Program-made: the position numbers and the translations under genes
From: a virus
Virus record (IMG/VR): IMGVR_UViG_3300017963_000656
Coordinates: 1-27,989 of that record
DNA length: 27,989 nucleotides
Reading direction: 5' to 3' (one strand)
The notes under the pieces: model-generated
Databases searched by the model: none
Seen by the model: only the letters and a program-made list of their open reading frames with translations
What the model was told of the DNA's origin: nothing
Shown here: positions 14,678 through 22,913 of the stretch, piece after piece
Position numbering within the stretch: the stretch's first letter is position 1
Layout: each line of letters opens with the position of its first letter

Positions 14678-16636
14678 CTAGACGACCGTTTCAGTTTCGG
14701 TGTTGAAGTTCACATCTTGCCCAACCGCGACCGTGACCTTGTGCGCGCCGGTACCCGCTTCGTACGAAGAAGGTTTCTGATTCGCGTGCCTTCCTGTCAC
14801 GTTGCGTTCGAAGCTGTAATCAACGAAGTCAGCATCGGTCAGGTCGTCGGCAAGCTTCTGCCCTGCCTTGTCTGCACCGGTGTGCGTCGTGATGTCTTCT
14901 TCCCAAACAGCATCAGCATTCGCGTCAGCGTCAGGAACGTCGGCAAGCGTCTTGCCTGCGGTACCTGCGCCGCTGTGCCCTGACAACGCTTCATCCCAAA
15001 CAGCATCAGCGGTATCGGCAGCGTCAGGCAACGCGTCGACCTTTCCATCAACAGTCGCGACCGCGTCGCTGATTGCTTCAAGCGAATCGGTCGAAGCGTT
15101 GAAGCTGCCGCCTGCCATATCTGCGGCATTGTCTGCGAGCGTCGAACCGCTGCCCAAGTCGACCGGCGCGCCAAGCTTCGGTTGCATGTCTGCGGTGTCG
15201 GCAAGTATCGCCGTCGTGTCAACGATGATTGCAGCGGTGTCGACGAGCAACTGATCCAATTGGTCAGCGTCGATGTCTTTGCCGGTCGCGCCCTTCGTGA
15301 AGGTTGCGCCGTTGCCCGGCTTGTACCCAACGACACGCAGACCGTCACCACCAACCGACGACCCTGTATCACCGCCCGCGATACCGACAATACCATGCGT
15401 GACGGCACCGGCGACTTCGATACGACCCGAACCGCGAATACCTGCGTTGTCGGTGTTGTGCCCGGCGACACCGTGAAAACCGTGTCCGTTCGAACTTGAT
15501 TCGGCGTGTATTGCATCGCCGCCCGCGCTGACCGAAAGACCTTGACCGCTGCCGCCCGGATTCGACAGAACCATCACCGACCCGGTCGCGCCGATTGGCG
15601 TTGTCACTTCTACAACGTTCGCGCCGCTGTCGTTCGTTTCAAGCTTCAAGGCATAGTTGTCGCTGCCTGCGGTACCTGCGACGACCTGTACGCCCGCATC
15701 GCCTTGCAGGTACACAGCGCGAGTACCGGCGACGATGCGAAGACCCTGCCCGGCACCGTCAGTCACCATGTTCACAACGTTACCGCCGCCCGTACCATCA
15801 AGCTTGATAACGTCAGCGCCGCCGCTCGATTTGAAGTCGACCACACCGTACCCGCCGTTGTTGCGGGCGCGAATCACCATGTCGCCCGCGCTGTCAAGTT
15901 CCACAGCGCGCGTACCGCCCGAACCCGGTGCGTTGATTTGTACAGCGCTGCCGCCTGACGACCCGCCCTTCAACCGGGCAGCGACCGACACCGATGCAGA
16001 AAGCACGTCAAGACCGTACCCACCGTTGCCGGGTTGCGCCTTCACACAGGCACCCGCGTCATTCGCGTTCAGCACAAGCGCGCTGCGGTCGCCGCAGGTA
16101 CCCGAATTGACTGCGACAGCATCGGCAGAAGCACCGCCATCGATGGCAGCGGCAACCCCCGAACCTTCGCCCGCGAGTACCAACCCGCGCCCGTTGCTGC
16201 CTGTCGACTTCACAATCAACGCATCGCCTGCGCTGTTCTGAATGTCAAGCTGTTTCAGTTTCAGCGTCGCGTTGTTACCGTCGATAGACTGCCCGCCGAT
16301 TTGCCGCAGGTCGACCGGCACCGGAATCAGACGAATCAAAATCGTCTGTTCGTCGATTTCGTCGGCATTGATTTTCACAATCATATAGTCGTCGGCACCG
16401 CTGCCCGGATTCATTTCCGCTTGCGTGAATGCGAGCGCCCACAACCCGCTAGAACCCTGTTGCGAAGGTGTGCCCGCAATGGTTCGCGATGTCGGCCCCG
16501 ACCCGTCTTGATACGAATACGCAGTCACCGAAGTATTCGTCAGCGTGCCGGTGTGATACGCAGGTCGGCCCGCCGAATTGATAAGCGGTACAACAATCTG
16601 CGTCGCAACGTTTTTCAGTCTCGATACTTCGGCCAT
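14678..16636 (-). CDS. large repetitive fibre-like surface protein (652 aa)
   Basis: The N-terminal ~110 residues (ATQIVVPLINSAGRPAYHTG, then WALAFTQAEMNPGSGADDYM) resemble the folded attachment domain of phage fibre or BppU-like proteins. Residues about 125-440 are Gly/Ala-rich with repeated short beta strands such as GRGLVLAGEGSG and GQGLSVSAGGDAIHAESS, suggesting a beta-helix or fibre shaft. Residues about 465-545 are helical (QLLVDTAAIIVDTTAILADT). Two 31-residue repeats begin with AVWDEALSGH (545) and AVWEEDITTH (576). This repeat is common in phage fibres. The encoding position, between capsid and head-tail genes, allows a head fibre as well as a tail fibre. Confidence 0.7.
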   Translation of the reverse strand: MAEVSRLKNVATQIVVPLINSAGRPAYHTGTLTNTSVTAYSYQDGSGPTSRTIAGTPSQQGSSGLWALAFTQAEMNPGSGADDYMIVKINADEIDEQTILIRLIPVPVDLRQIGGQSIDGNNATLKLKQLDIQNSAGDALIVKSTGSNGRGLVLAGEGSGVAAAIDGGASADAVAVNSGTCGDRSALVLNANDAGACVKAQPGNGGYGLDVLSASVSVAARLKGGSSGGSAVQINAPGSGGTRAVELDSAGDMVIRARNNGGYGVVDFKSSGGADVIKLDGTGGGNVVNMVTDGAGQGLRIVAGTRAVYLQGDAGVQVVAGTAGSDNYALKLETNDSGANVVEVTTPIGATGSVMVLSNPGGSGQGLSVSAGGDAIHAESSSNGHGFHGVAGHNTDNAGIRGSGRIEVAGAVTHGIVGIAGGDTGSSVGGDGLRVVGYKPGNGATFTKGATGKDIDADQLDQLLVDTAAIIVDTTAILADTADMQPKLGAPVDLGSGSTLADNAADMAGGSFNASTDSLEAISDAVATVDGKVDALPDAADTADAVWDEALSGHSGAGTAGKTLADVPDADANADAVWEEDITTHTGADKAGQKLADDLTDADFVDYSFERNVTGRHANQKPSSYEAGTGAHKVTVAVGQDVNFNTETETVV

Positions 16637-16650
16637 AGTATTACCCTTCG

Positions 16651-18633
16651 CTATGCGGTGCCGACTAGTACACCGCGTTCAACCCCTGCGGGCGCGTATC
16701 GGTCGCCGCCGACAGTCGCGAGAACGAACACCCAATGATTCGAATTGTTGCCGCTGTCGACGTTGGTTGTGTCGGTCGCGTCGATGTACCCACCCGACAG
16801 ATTATTGTCTTTGACATCGGTGCGCGTCACGGTTCCGTTGTTCGTCACGTTCACGCGCGCAGCGTCGGTATCGACGCGCGAGCGAATGCGCACGCGGTTC
16901 GTACCGGTACCGCGAAAATCGAAGTCGTCGACCGTCGCGACGTACGTGTCGTCTTCATAGAAGTCGAACACGACATCGGCATAATCTGCGGTCAACTCTA
17001 GTTCGGCGGCATAGAATTCGCAATGGCATTCGACGCTTGTTTCGCTCGATGAACCATTGTCGAGCGTCGACAGCTTGTTGTTCGCCTGCAACGATGTATA
17101 GATGTACCCGGTACCGCCTGTGTAATCGACAATCACATCATACAAGTCGTATTCGACCGGGTGACCCGGCCCGGCGCTGCGCGCCTGCCATGACTCGCCG
17201 AAGTTGCGACATTGAACAAGCGACGTACCTTCGTTGAAGGTCTGCGCTGTGTTGACCGCGTTGGTCGTGATTCCGTATACCGACCATGTTGTATTCTCCG
17301 GGCCGTCTTTCGCCTTGAAGCTTGCCGACTGCAAGTTGTGCGTCGCTGCATCCCATTGCCAACGAATGAACGACGACCAACGTATCGACGACGAACCCCA
17401 ATACGAAGTAAACGTGCAAGCGTCGGCGGCAAGTTCAGGCCCGATTCGAATGTGCGCGTACACGCCTTCGCCGGTGCCGTCAGTCTTCCGAATGTGATAG
17501 TTGTCTGTATAGAACGTAATCACAGCGGAAGACCCCGCCGCCGTCGACCAAATACCGAAGTTGTTGACATCGCGAATGTCGGCAGACATGCGCACCGTCG
17601 CGGTGACGTTGTTGATTATCTCGACGTGCAGCGCCATACCGGTCAACCCGCCGTCGATGTTCCAACCCGTCGACCCGCAAATATAGTGCGTACCTGCGGC
17701 GTTGATTTCATAGTGCAGCGTCGACCCGTTGCCATATATCAAACCGTTCAGTACAAGCGCGGTGCCTGCGGTCGCCTGCCGCAAGTACACATCGTAAGTC
17801 GCGACGGTGTCAAGACGACAATACAGGTCGATGGTCAGTACGCCGGTTGTGCGAATGTCAGAACCCAAGTCGACATCGGCAGCACCGTTTGATATTTGCA
17901 GGTCGAACAGCGTGAAGCTTGCTTCGTCTGCGGTCAACGTCTGCGTCGTCGTACCATCGCACTTAATCTTCGACGACCCTGCGGTGAACGTACCCGACGT
18001 GAACGTCACGTCACCCGCGACTTCGAACAAGCTTGACGAATTCGAACAGTCGAGCGTACCGCCGTTGATTATCAAGTCGCCTTCGATGTCGAAGTCAGCG
18101 TCGCCTTCATCCGGGTCTTTCGTTTTGAAAGTACCGCCCGTCACGCGCAGGTCGCCGTCGATGTCGATAGTATTTGTGCCGCCGTCGTCTTCGAAGGTCA
18201 GCGTACCGGTACCGTTGATTGTGACATCGTTGAAGTTGTGCCCGTTGTCTTGATGTCGCCATGTCGACGAACCGCTGCCCGACCACAAAAGTGTACCGGT
18301 TTGCCCATTGAAAGTACAGAAGGTCGTGACGAAGTTGCCGGTGACTTCAAGGGTACCCGAACCGCCGTTGATTGTTCCGTTGTAGAATTCGCAGCTTCCG
18401 ACTGTCATGCCGTACGTCGAGAAGTCAAGCGTACCGCCATAACCGGGAGTCGACAACCGTTGTACTGTCGTCGTCACGTCAACGGTGCATGTACCGGTAC
18501 CTGAATTGCTGTCGAATATCGCATGGTCGGAACTGCCCGGAACACTCGCGCCGCCGCTGCCGCCCGAACTCGTTGACCAGTTCGCGGTACTGTTCCAGTT
18601 CGAAGTACCCCCGACCCAATATCTATCGGCCAT
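16651..18633 (-). CDS. large beta-rich putative surface/fibre protein (660 aa)
   Basis: The protein begins RYWVGGTSNWNSTANWS, a domain found at the N-terminus of many phage and bacterial surface proteins, followed by repeats of short beta strands (GTLEVTGNFVTT, GDLRVTGGTFKTK, GDLIINGGTLDCS, GDVTFTSGTFTAG), consistent with a right-handed beta-helix over about residues 60-260. The remainder is beta-rich. The C-terminus has a DATDTTNVDSGNNSNHWVF motif typical of this group. There is no enzyme motif. It follows the glycosyltransferase gene by 5 nt with AAGGA upstream, so both are co-translated. A virion-surface fibre or decoration is likely; where it sits is unknown. Confidence 0.7.
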   Translation of the reverse strand: MADRYWVGGTSNWNSTANWSTSSGGSGGASVPGSSDHAIFDSNSGTGTCTVDVTTTVQRLSTPGYGGTLDFSTYGMTVGSCEFYNGTINGGSGTLEVTGNFVTTFCTFNGQTGTLLWSGSGSSTWRHQDNGHNFNDVTINGTGTLTFEDDGGTNTIDIDGDLRVTGGTFKTKDPDEGDADFDIEGDLIINGGTLDCSNSSSLFEVAGDVTFTSGTFTAGSSKIKCDGTTTQTLTADEASFTLFDLQISNGAADVDLGSDIRTTGVLTIDLYCRLDTVATYDVYLRQATAGTALVLNGLIYGNGSTLHYEINAAGTHYICGSTGWNIDGGLTGMALHVEIINNVTATVRMSADIRDVNNFGIWSTAAGSSAVITFYTDNYHIRKTDGTGEGVYAHIRIGPELAADACTFTSYWGSSSIRWSSFIRWQWDAATHNLQSASFKAKDGPENTTWSVYGITTNAVNTAQTFNEGTSLVQCRNFGESWQARSAGPGHPVEYDLYDVIVDYTGGTGYIYTSLQANNKLSTLDNGSSSETSVECHCEFYAAELELTADYADVVFDFYEDDTYVATVDDFDFRGTGTNRVRIRSRVDTDAARVNVTNNGTVTRTDVKDNNLSGGYIDATDTTNVDSGNNSNHWVFVLATVGGDRYAPAGVERGVLVGTA

Positions 18634-18638
18634 GTCGA

Positions 18639-19151
18639 CTATTCCTTCAAGTATGCAAGGTGTCGACCTTGCTGCGAATCGTTAAGCCAAGTCTGCCGCC
18701 AACCGCAGCGCTGCACCTGTTTGCCGAACGCGGTGCAGTTGCACGCTTGCGGGTTGTCGCAAGTGAACTTGATATGGTGTATGATTTCCTTGACAAACAC
18801 CATTGCCCCTATATCAAAGTGACCCGGCGTGTATCGCGGTTTCATGCGCAGGTGAACGACCTTCAAGTCACTAGCGCTTGTCAACAGCATGATACACGCA
18901 TCGTTCAACGCGTCCGGGTCGGTCAGTATGTTGTCGCAATCGAGCATTGCCGCAAACCGACAGTCGACGTTTTCCAACAAGCTGAACAGACGATTGCGGG
19001 TGATTGCCTGTGACGCGTACTTTCCTGCGGGAACGGCAGCGCGTGACACCGCCATCACCGCGACCTTCTGCGACTGCACCGACAACGCCGAAATGAATTC
19101 GGGTTGCATTAGGTGACCGTCTTTCAGCGGCACAAGGCAAGGCAGAATCAT
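18639..19151 (-). CDS. compact GT-A-like glycosyltransferase (170 aa)
   Basis: The protein has a DxD-type metal/nucleotide-sugar motif in FAAMLDCDNIL (D71-C-D73), preceded by an ITRNRLFSLL helix, as in GT-A fold transferases where an R-N segment precedes the DxD strand. The C-terminal part has HFDIGAMVFVKEII and a Cys-rich stretch (CDNPQACNC, RCGWRQTW) and a late His (GRHLAYL). At 170 aa it is short for the fold, so it may be a minimal version. Its start overlaps the preceding stop (ATGA). The context of large surface proteins suggests it sugar-modifies a virion protein, but the substrate is not known. Confidence 0.6.
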   Translation of the reverse strand: MILPCLVPLKDGHLMQPEFISALSVQSQKVAVMAVSRAAVPAGKYASQAITRNRLFSLLENVDCRFAAMLDCDNILTDPDALNDACIMLLTSASDLKVVHLRMKPRYTPGHFDIGAMVFVKEIIHHIKFTCDNPQACNCTAFGKQVQRCGWRQTWLNDSQQGRHLAYLKE

Positions 19152-19555
19152 AGTTTGAATATCTTGTCTGTTCCATCATCCCACCTGACGACTATATCGT
19201 CACCGTCGCCGGTCTTCGGCAATCCTGTCGCTTCGTCGTCATAATGCACAAGCGGCGATGCGCTGTCGATTCCGATGTCTTTGAATATCAACACCGCGCC
19301 AACGCTTGCACCTGTTGCGACGTTCGCGAACGTCGTATCGTCTGCATCGCACACACCGTTCGCCGTACTGCGCCCGGATAGTGTCACCGCCTTAATGCGC
19401 GCGGCAAGGGGCACATCTGACAGGTATTCGTCGTTGGCAAGGTCAGCGGTGTACTGCGATTTGTCAACGAGTACAGCGCGCATCGAGTCGTTGACCCAAT
19501 CGATGTCACCGGTTGCGAACTTGTCGCGCCCCTTGTCGTACAAACCCTTCGCCAT
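19148..19555 (-). CDS. small putative virion structural protein (135 aa)
   Basis: It begins AKGLYDKGRDKFATGDIDW and continues with MRAVLVDKSQYT and DEYLSDVPLAARI, a pattern recurring in a phage protein family that is found next to fibre genes; I recall members from diverse phages but no established function. The rest is beta-strand rich (AVLIFKDIGIDSASPLVHYD). It is not hydrophobic and has no signal peptide. It is coupled by ATGA to the glycosyltransferase gene, so the two may work together. A role as a head- or fibre-associated subunit is likely. Confidence 0.65.
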   Translation of the reverse strand: MAKGLYDKGRDKFATGDIDWVNDSMRAVLVDKSQYTADLANDEYLSDVPLAARIKAVTLSGRSTANGVCDADDTTFANVATGASVGAVLIFKDIGIDSASPLVHYDDEATGLPKTGDGDDIVVRWDDGTDKIFKL

Positions 19556-19589
19556 AACGTACCCCTTCCCCCTTCGCGCGCTCGACGCG

Positions 19590-19940
19590 TCAGTCGTTCA
19601 ACGCATCAATGATTCTGTCGGCGGTCTTCTCGCCGATACCTTCGATGTCGGTCAGGTCGTCGGCGCTGACTTCCGCATCGCGCAGCGCGTCGGGCGAATC
19701 ATAACCCGCCGCAATCAGCTTTTCCGCGACAGTCTTATTGACACCGTCAAGCTTGCACAGCGCTTCGACCGCTGCGCCCTGCGGGTCGACTTCCGGGTCG
19801 ATGTCTGCGCCGGTGTCGCAGGGAACACACACGCCCTTGTCAATCAGCGAACGCGCTTCGTCTTTCGACCGGTCAATCACGCTGCCGACAGGCAACCATT
19901 TGCCGTCGCACTTCACCGATACCTTCGTACGCAACTTCAC
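19590..19940 (-). CDS. helix-hairpin-helix protein downstream of major capsid gene (116 aa)
   Basis: The first ~40 residues (TKVSVKCDGKWLPVGSVIDR, then ARSLIDKGVC) match a short fold common in small phage proteins encoded after the capsid gene. The C-terminal half holds two helix-hairpin-helix motifs: LDGVNKTVAEKLIAAGY (about 64-80) and IEGIGEKTADRIIDAL (about 99-114). HhH motifs usually bind DNA non-specifically, or act in protein packing. In lambda this place holds FI, which assists packaging, so a packaging or neck role is possible but not shown. The start is GTG with AAAGGGGG upstream. Confidence 0.75.
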   Translation of the reverse strand: MKLRTKVSVKCDGKWLPVGSVIDRSKDEARSLIDKGVCVPCDTGADIDPEVDPQGAAVEALCKLDGVNKTVAEKLIAAGYDSPDALRDAEVSADDLTDIEGIGEKTADRIIDALND

Positions 19941-19972
19941 TTCTGCCCCCTTTGAAACGGTTGTATGTTGAT

Positions 19973-20001
19973 ATGCGGCGCACCACGAAGGTACGCCGCA
20001 T
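19973..20001 (-). promoter_or_regulatory. strong hairpin downstream of the major capsid gene
   Basis: ATGCGGCG pairs with CGCCGCAT (8 bp), extended by one U-G wobble and ACC/GGT around a TTCGT loop. No U-run follows on the minus strand, so it is not a classic terminator. It lies 20 nt after the capsid stop, a place where phages often keep an attenuator or mRNA-stabilising hairpin to set capsid over downstream expression. Confidence 0.6.
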
Positions 20002-20021
20002 ACAGGTCACACCGGGTCACC

Positions 20022-21050
20022 TTATGCGACAGTCGCGCACAGGAACCCGTCGATCTGGTGCGGCGCGAGAAGCGGCGCAGACTGCATCAGAAGGAACCGG
20101 GCAGACGGGTCTTCCTGTTCCCATGACTTCGCGAAGCGCGGCACAACAAACGTCGCCTTCAAGTCCTGAATCGCCCCATAGTGACGGGTTGCACGAGAAC
20201 CGCGCGCCCACATCACAACCTTGTCAGGGTCAATCATCGGCTTTTCGGTCGACGTGCCGACATCGTAATACCATTCGGTGTATTCCCAAACGTCAAGACC
20301 GGCTTCGTTCAGGTAACCGTGATAGATTACGCCATCGGGCAACTGTTCAGGCACAATCTGCCCAAGCGCGATTCGCCGGTTGTCAAGCAATGCCTTCGCC
20401 GTCGTATTGCGCTGGAAATACTGAACAGCGTTGTACCCCATAATCACATCGCGCGGCGCAAGGCCCGCGTCCTGTGATATGATGTTGCGCCACGTTTTCA
20501 GGTCGGCGAGCGGGTCGCTGTTGGCAAGGTCACTCCATTGGTCAGTACCGACAAGCGCGGGCTTGTGCGTCGCTGCCATGCCGAAGTCGATGGTTGCAGA
20601 AATGCCTTCGCCGACCGCCGTGACAATGCCGGTCTGTATAGCTTCTGCCGCCTGCACTTCTTCGGTACGGTCGATACGTTCCATCAACATACGCAGGTCT
20701 TTGCCAAGCTGACGCTGCGCCTTCTGCTGCGGTGTCGACCCGCCGCTGTACACATTGGTACCCATGTCGCGGGTAAGGAAGTCTTGCGCCGTCGTGACGG
20801 TCTTTTCCTTCGTGTACGGCGGTTCGTACGTGTTGGTCTGGAACCCTTCACGCGTGACGACCTTGCCTTCGAGAAGCGGCGACACGTACGCAGCGATGCG
20901 CCGGTTGCCCTTCTGAATGTCGATGTCAACGTACTTCGTCGTGTGTGTCTCGACATCGTTGAAGATGGTGTCACGCAGGAAGGTGCGCGGTGTCTTGATT
21001 TGCTCGATGGCGCGCAGCATCGTGCGGGTATCAAACATATCGATTGCCAT
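20022..21050 (-). CDS. major capsid protein, lambda gpE family (342 aa)
   Basis: This is the lambda E-like capsid family: DMFDTRTMLRAIEQIKTPRT at the N-terminus, then TTKYVDIDIQKGNRRIAAYV and a PLLEGKVVTREGFQTNTYEP segment (E-loop region), RQLGKDLRMLMERIDRTEEV, and a C-terminal GSRATRHYGAIQDLKA. Length is that of lambda gpE (341 aa). I start at ATG 21050: AAGGGG is 8 nt upstream, while the GTG three codons earlier lies inside that site. It builds the HK97-fold procapsid. Confidence 0.95.
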   Translation of the reverse strand: MAIDMFDTRTMLRAIEQIKTPRTFLRDTIFNDVETHTTKYVDIDIQKGNRRIAAYVSPLLEGKVVTREGFQTNTYEPPYTKEKTVTTAQDFLTRDMGTNVYSGGSTPQQKAQRQLGKDLRMLMERIDRTEEVQAAEAIQTGIVTAVGEGISATIDFGMAATHKPALVGTDQWSDLANSDPLADLKTWRNIISQDAGLAPRDVIMGYNAVQYFQRNTTAKALLDNRRIALGQIVPEQLPDGVIYHGYLNEAGLDVWEYTEWYYDVGTSTEKPMIDPDKVVMWARGSRATRHYGAIQDLKATFVVPRFAKSWEQEDPSARFLLMQSAPLLAPHQIDGFLCATVA

Positions 21051-21107
21051 TGTTGGCACCCCTTTGTTGTTGGTTGTTGGTTCAGTTCACTTGACGTTGT
21101 AGATTCC

Positions 21108-21136
21108 CGGTACTGTCAGACTAGACTGACAGACCG
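21108..21136 (-). promoter_or_regulatory. hairpin at the decoration gene stop codon
   Basis: An 11-bp stem with one bulged base (core CTGTCAG/CTGACAG, extended by CGGT/ACCG) spans the stop codon of the decoration gene, with the stop in the loop. There is no U-tract. It may alter mRNA stability or translation between decoration and capsid genes. Confidence 0.6.
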
Positions 21137-21486
21137 CCCGCACTCACCGGCTTGATATACATGCACAGCGCGCGCATTGCTGCCTTGTGCGTCGCGTCGG
21201 TATCGGTACCGCCGTACGTCAACTGCCCGGCAGCGAATTCGCCCGACAGCGCTGCCGGTGCGACCTTGTCGGCAGCACTCGCGTCGGTGTCCTGCAACAG
21301 CACAGCGTACGGGTCTTCGCTTCCGTCGACTGCGGTGCTGTCGCACGCAACGCACTTGCCCGACGCGGTAACCTTGCCCAACACCGTACCGCGTGTCAGG
21401 TTGTTGCCGGTCAAGATGGTCACTTCTTCCCCAACTCGCGGAAAGTCGCCCGCGATAAGGTTGTCAGGTGTGAAGGTTTCAGCCAT
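21121..21486 (-). CDS. head decoration protein, lambda gpD family (121 aa)
   Basis: DNLIAGDFPRVGEEVTILTG near the N-terminus, then LTRGTVLGKVTASGK, DPYAVLLQDTDASAADK and APAALSGEFAAGQLTYGG, match lambda gpD-type trimeric decoration proteins, which stabilise the expanded capsid. Length is close to gpD (110 aa). It lies between the protease/scaffold and the major capsid gene as in lambda. The strong AAGGGGTGA start site fits its high copy number. Confidence 0.92.
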   Translation of the reverse strand: MAETFTPDNLIAGDFPRVGEEVTILTGNNLTRGTVLGKVTASGKCVACDSTAVDGSEDPYAVLLQDTDASAADKVAPAALSGEFAAGQLTYGGTDTDATHKAAMRALCMYIKPVSAGGLSV

Positions 21487-21571
21487 TGGTTCACCCCTTC
21501 GTTGATTGTGATTGGTTTCTGTTCGTCAGTACAACCGGATAAGCGCCCTGTGATTGTGCGCGCCGACCGGG

Positions 21572-22000
21572 TTAGTCGTTCGTCTTGTTCCCGCCTGCCG
21601 CCATCTGCGCAACGACAGCTTCTTCTTCGTCTTTGCTGTCAAGCGCGCTGCCCTGCGATGTCTCGACACCCGACAGCTTCCCGGCAAGGTCTTCGCCGTC
21701 TTCCTTCTGATTCTTCGCGGTCGCTTCGCGCTTCTCCTTCTGCGCATCGAGAATCAGCTTTGATACGCTTTCGGCGGTTGCTTCCGCGTTGAACTTGTTG
21801 TCAGCGATAACCGATTCGTACCCCGGCGCGTCGAGCGCTTCGATACCCTGTATGCGCTCACGCTCTGCCGTCGCGCCCGCTTCGCGTGCGTCGGCGACTG
21901 CCTGCGTGTTGTCGGTCGTTGCTGCCTGCCTTCCTTCGTTGACTGCGGCCCGGTATGCTTCCGGTTCCTGTGCGCGCAGTTCTTCAAGGGTCATAGGCAT
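21572..22000 (-). CDS. internal in-frame scaffold protein, lambda Nu3-type (142 aa)
   Basis: An ATG at 22000 inside the protease gene, in the same frame, is preceded by ACAGGGGGTATCGAA, one of the best ribosome binding sites in the window. The product starts MPMTLEELRAQEPEAYRA, is highly charged and helical (DAREAGATAERERIQGIEAL; SVSKLILDAQKEKREA) and ends disordered, as expected for a scaffold. In lambda, C and Nu3 are arranged in exactly this way. It would direct procapsid assembly and be degraded by the protease. Confidence 0.85.
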   Translation of the reverse strand: MPMTLEELRAQEPEAYRAAVNEGRQAATTDNTQAVADAREAGATAERERIQGIEALDAPGYESVIADNKFNAEATAESVSKLILDAQKEKREATAKNQKEDGEDLAGKLSGVETSQGSALDSKDEEEAVVAQMAAGGNKTND

Positions 22001-22912
22001 TTCGATACCCCCTGTTGAAAAGGTTGATTGTGACTGCGTTTGCAGTTCCGATATGATAGATTCAAGCGAACCGATGCGGTCGGTCAATCCTGAATCGACC
22101 GCCCGTTGCCCGACTAGAACGTCCCCCTTTCCGAAGTTGTCGCGTACGTCTTCTTCGGTCGTGCCGCGATTGCGCGCGACGGTTGCGACGAAGATGTCGG
22201 CAAGGTCGTCGACCGCACGCTGCACTTGTGCTTTTCCTTCGTCTGTGAATACGTCAGGTCGTTTCTTCGGCGACACGCTCGATACGATTTCAAGCGAGCG
22301 AATGCCGCGCTTTTCGTCTGCCTTGCGATAGTCGGTGTACGCAGCAACGATACCGATTGAACCCGTTTCGGCGGTCGGCGCTGTGACTATCTCGCTTGTC
22401 GCTGACGCAATCCAGTACGCCGCCGATGCGCCCAACCCGTACACGTATGCGACGATTGGCTTGACCGCCTGCGCTGCGAACAGCATGTCGGCGAACTCTG
22501 CGATGCCGGTGACAACACCGCCCGGCGAATCGATGTTCAACAAGATAGCGTCAACGTCAGGTGAATCGAGCGCGACCCGCAGGTCTTTCGCCATGCCCTG
22601 CACGTCTGCCATACCCGACATACGTGCGAAGAAGCTTGCGCGCGGCACTATCGGCCCTATCACCGGAAGTACCGCGACGTTCTCGCGCAAGCTGACGCGT
22701 CGCGTTCCTTCAAGGTGTTCGCCGTCAAGCGCTTCGATTGCAGCTTTGTCTTCGTCGGTCGGTGATACATGGAAAGCGACTTGCAGGTCTTCGGGCGGTC
22801 GGTCTGCGAGCGTCAACAGGTCTTCGCGGTCAACGACCGACAAGATTGCTTCAAGCGCTGTCGGCGTGATTGCCCATCGGTTATCGAACACCCAATCGAG
22901 TACGAAAGACAT
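21572..22912 (-). CDS. S49-type head maturation protease with C-terminal scaffold, lambda gpC family (446 aa)
   Basis: The N-terminal ~285 residues form an S49/SppA-like serine protease: IDSPGGVV (about 128-134), the nucleophile Ser163 in YGLGASAAYWIAS, and the probable base Lys216 or Lys217 in SSVSPKKRPDVF. A variable linker follows and then the scaffold domain from Met305. It processes and removes scaffold and portal tails during procapsid maturation. The start at 22912 has AAGGA 8 nt upstream and follows the 57-aa gene stop by one base; an in-frame ATG 36 nt earlier overlaps that gene and is less likely. Confidence 0.93.
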   Translation of the reverse strand: MSFVLDWVFDNRWAITPTALEAILSVVDREDLLTLADRPPEDLQVAFHVSPTDEDKAAIEALDGEHLEGTRRVSLRENVAVLPVIGPIVPRASFFARMSGMADVQGMAKDLRVALDSPDVDAILLNIDSPGGVVTGIAEFADMLFAAQAVKPIVAYVYGLGASAAYWIASATSEIVTAPTAETGSIGIVAAYTDYRKADEKRGIRSLEIVSSVSPKKRPDVFTDEGKAQVQRAVDDLADIFVATVARNRGTTEEDVRDNFGKGDVLVGQRAVDSGLTDRIGSLESIISELQTQSQSTFSTGGIEMPMTLEELRAQEPEAYRAAVNEGRQAATTDNTQAVADAREAGATAERERIQGIEALDAPGYESVIADNKFNAEATAESVSKLILDAQKEKREATAKNQKEDGEDLAGKLSGVETSQGSALDSKDEEEAVVAQMAAGGNKTND

Positions 22913-22913
22913 G

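Noticed and set aside
21051-21059. GTG at 21059 as start of the major capsid protein
   Set aside because: The codon lies within the AAGGGG ribosome binding site; ATG 21050 is correctly spaced.
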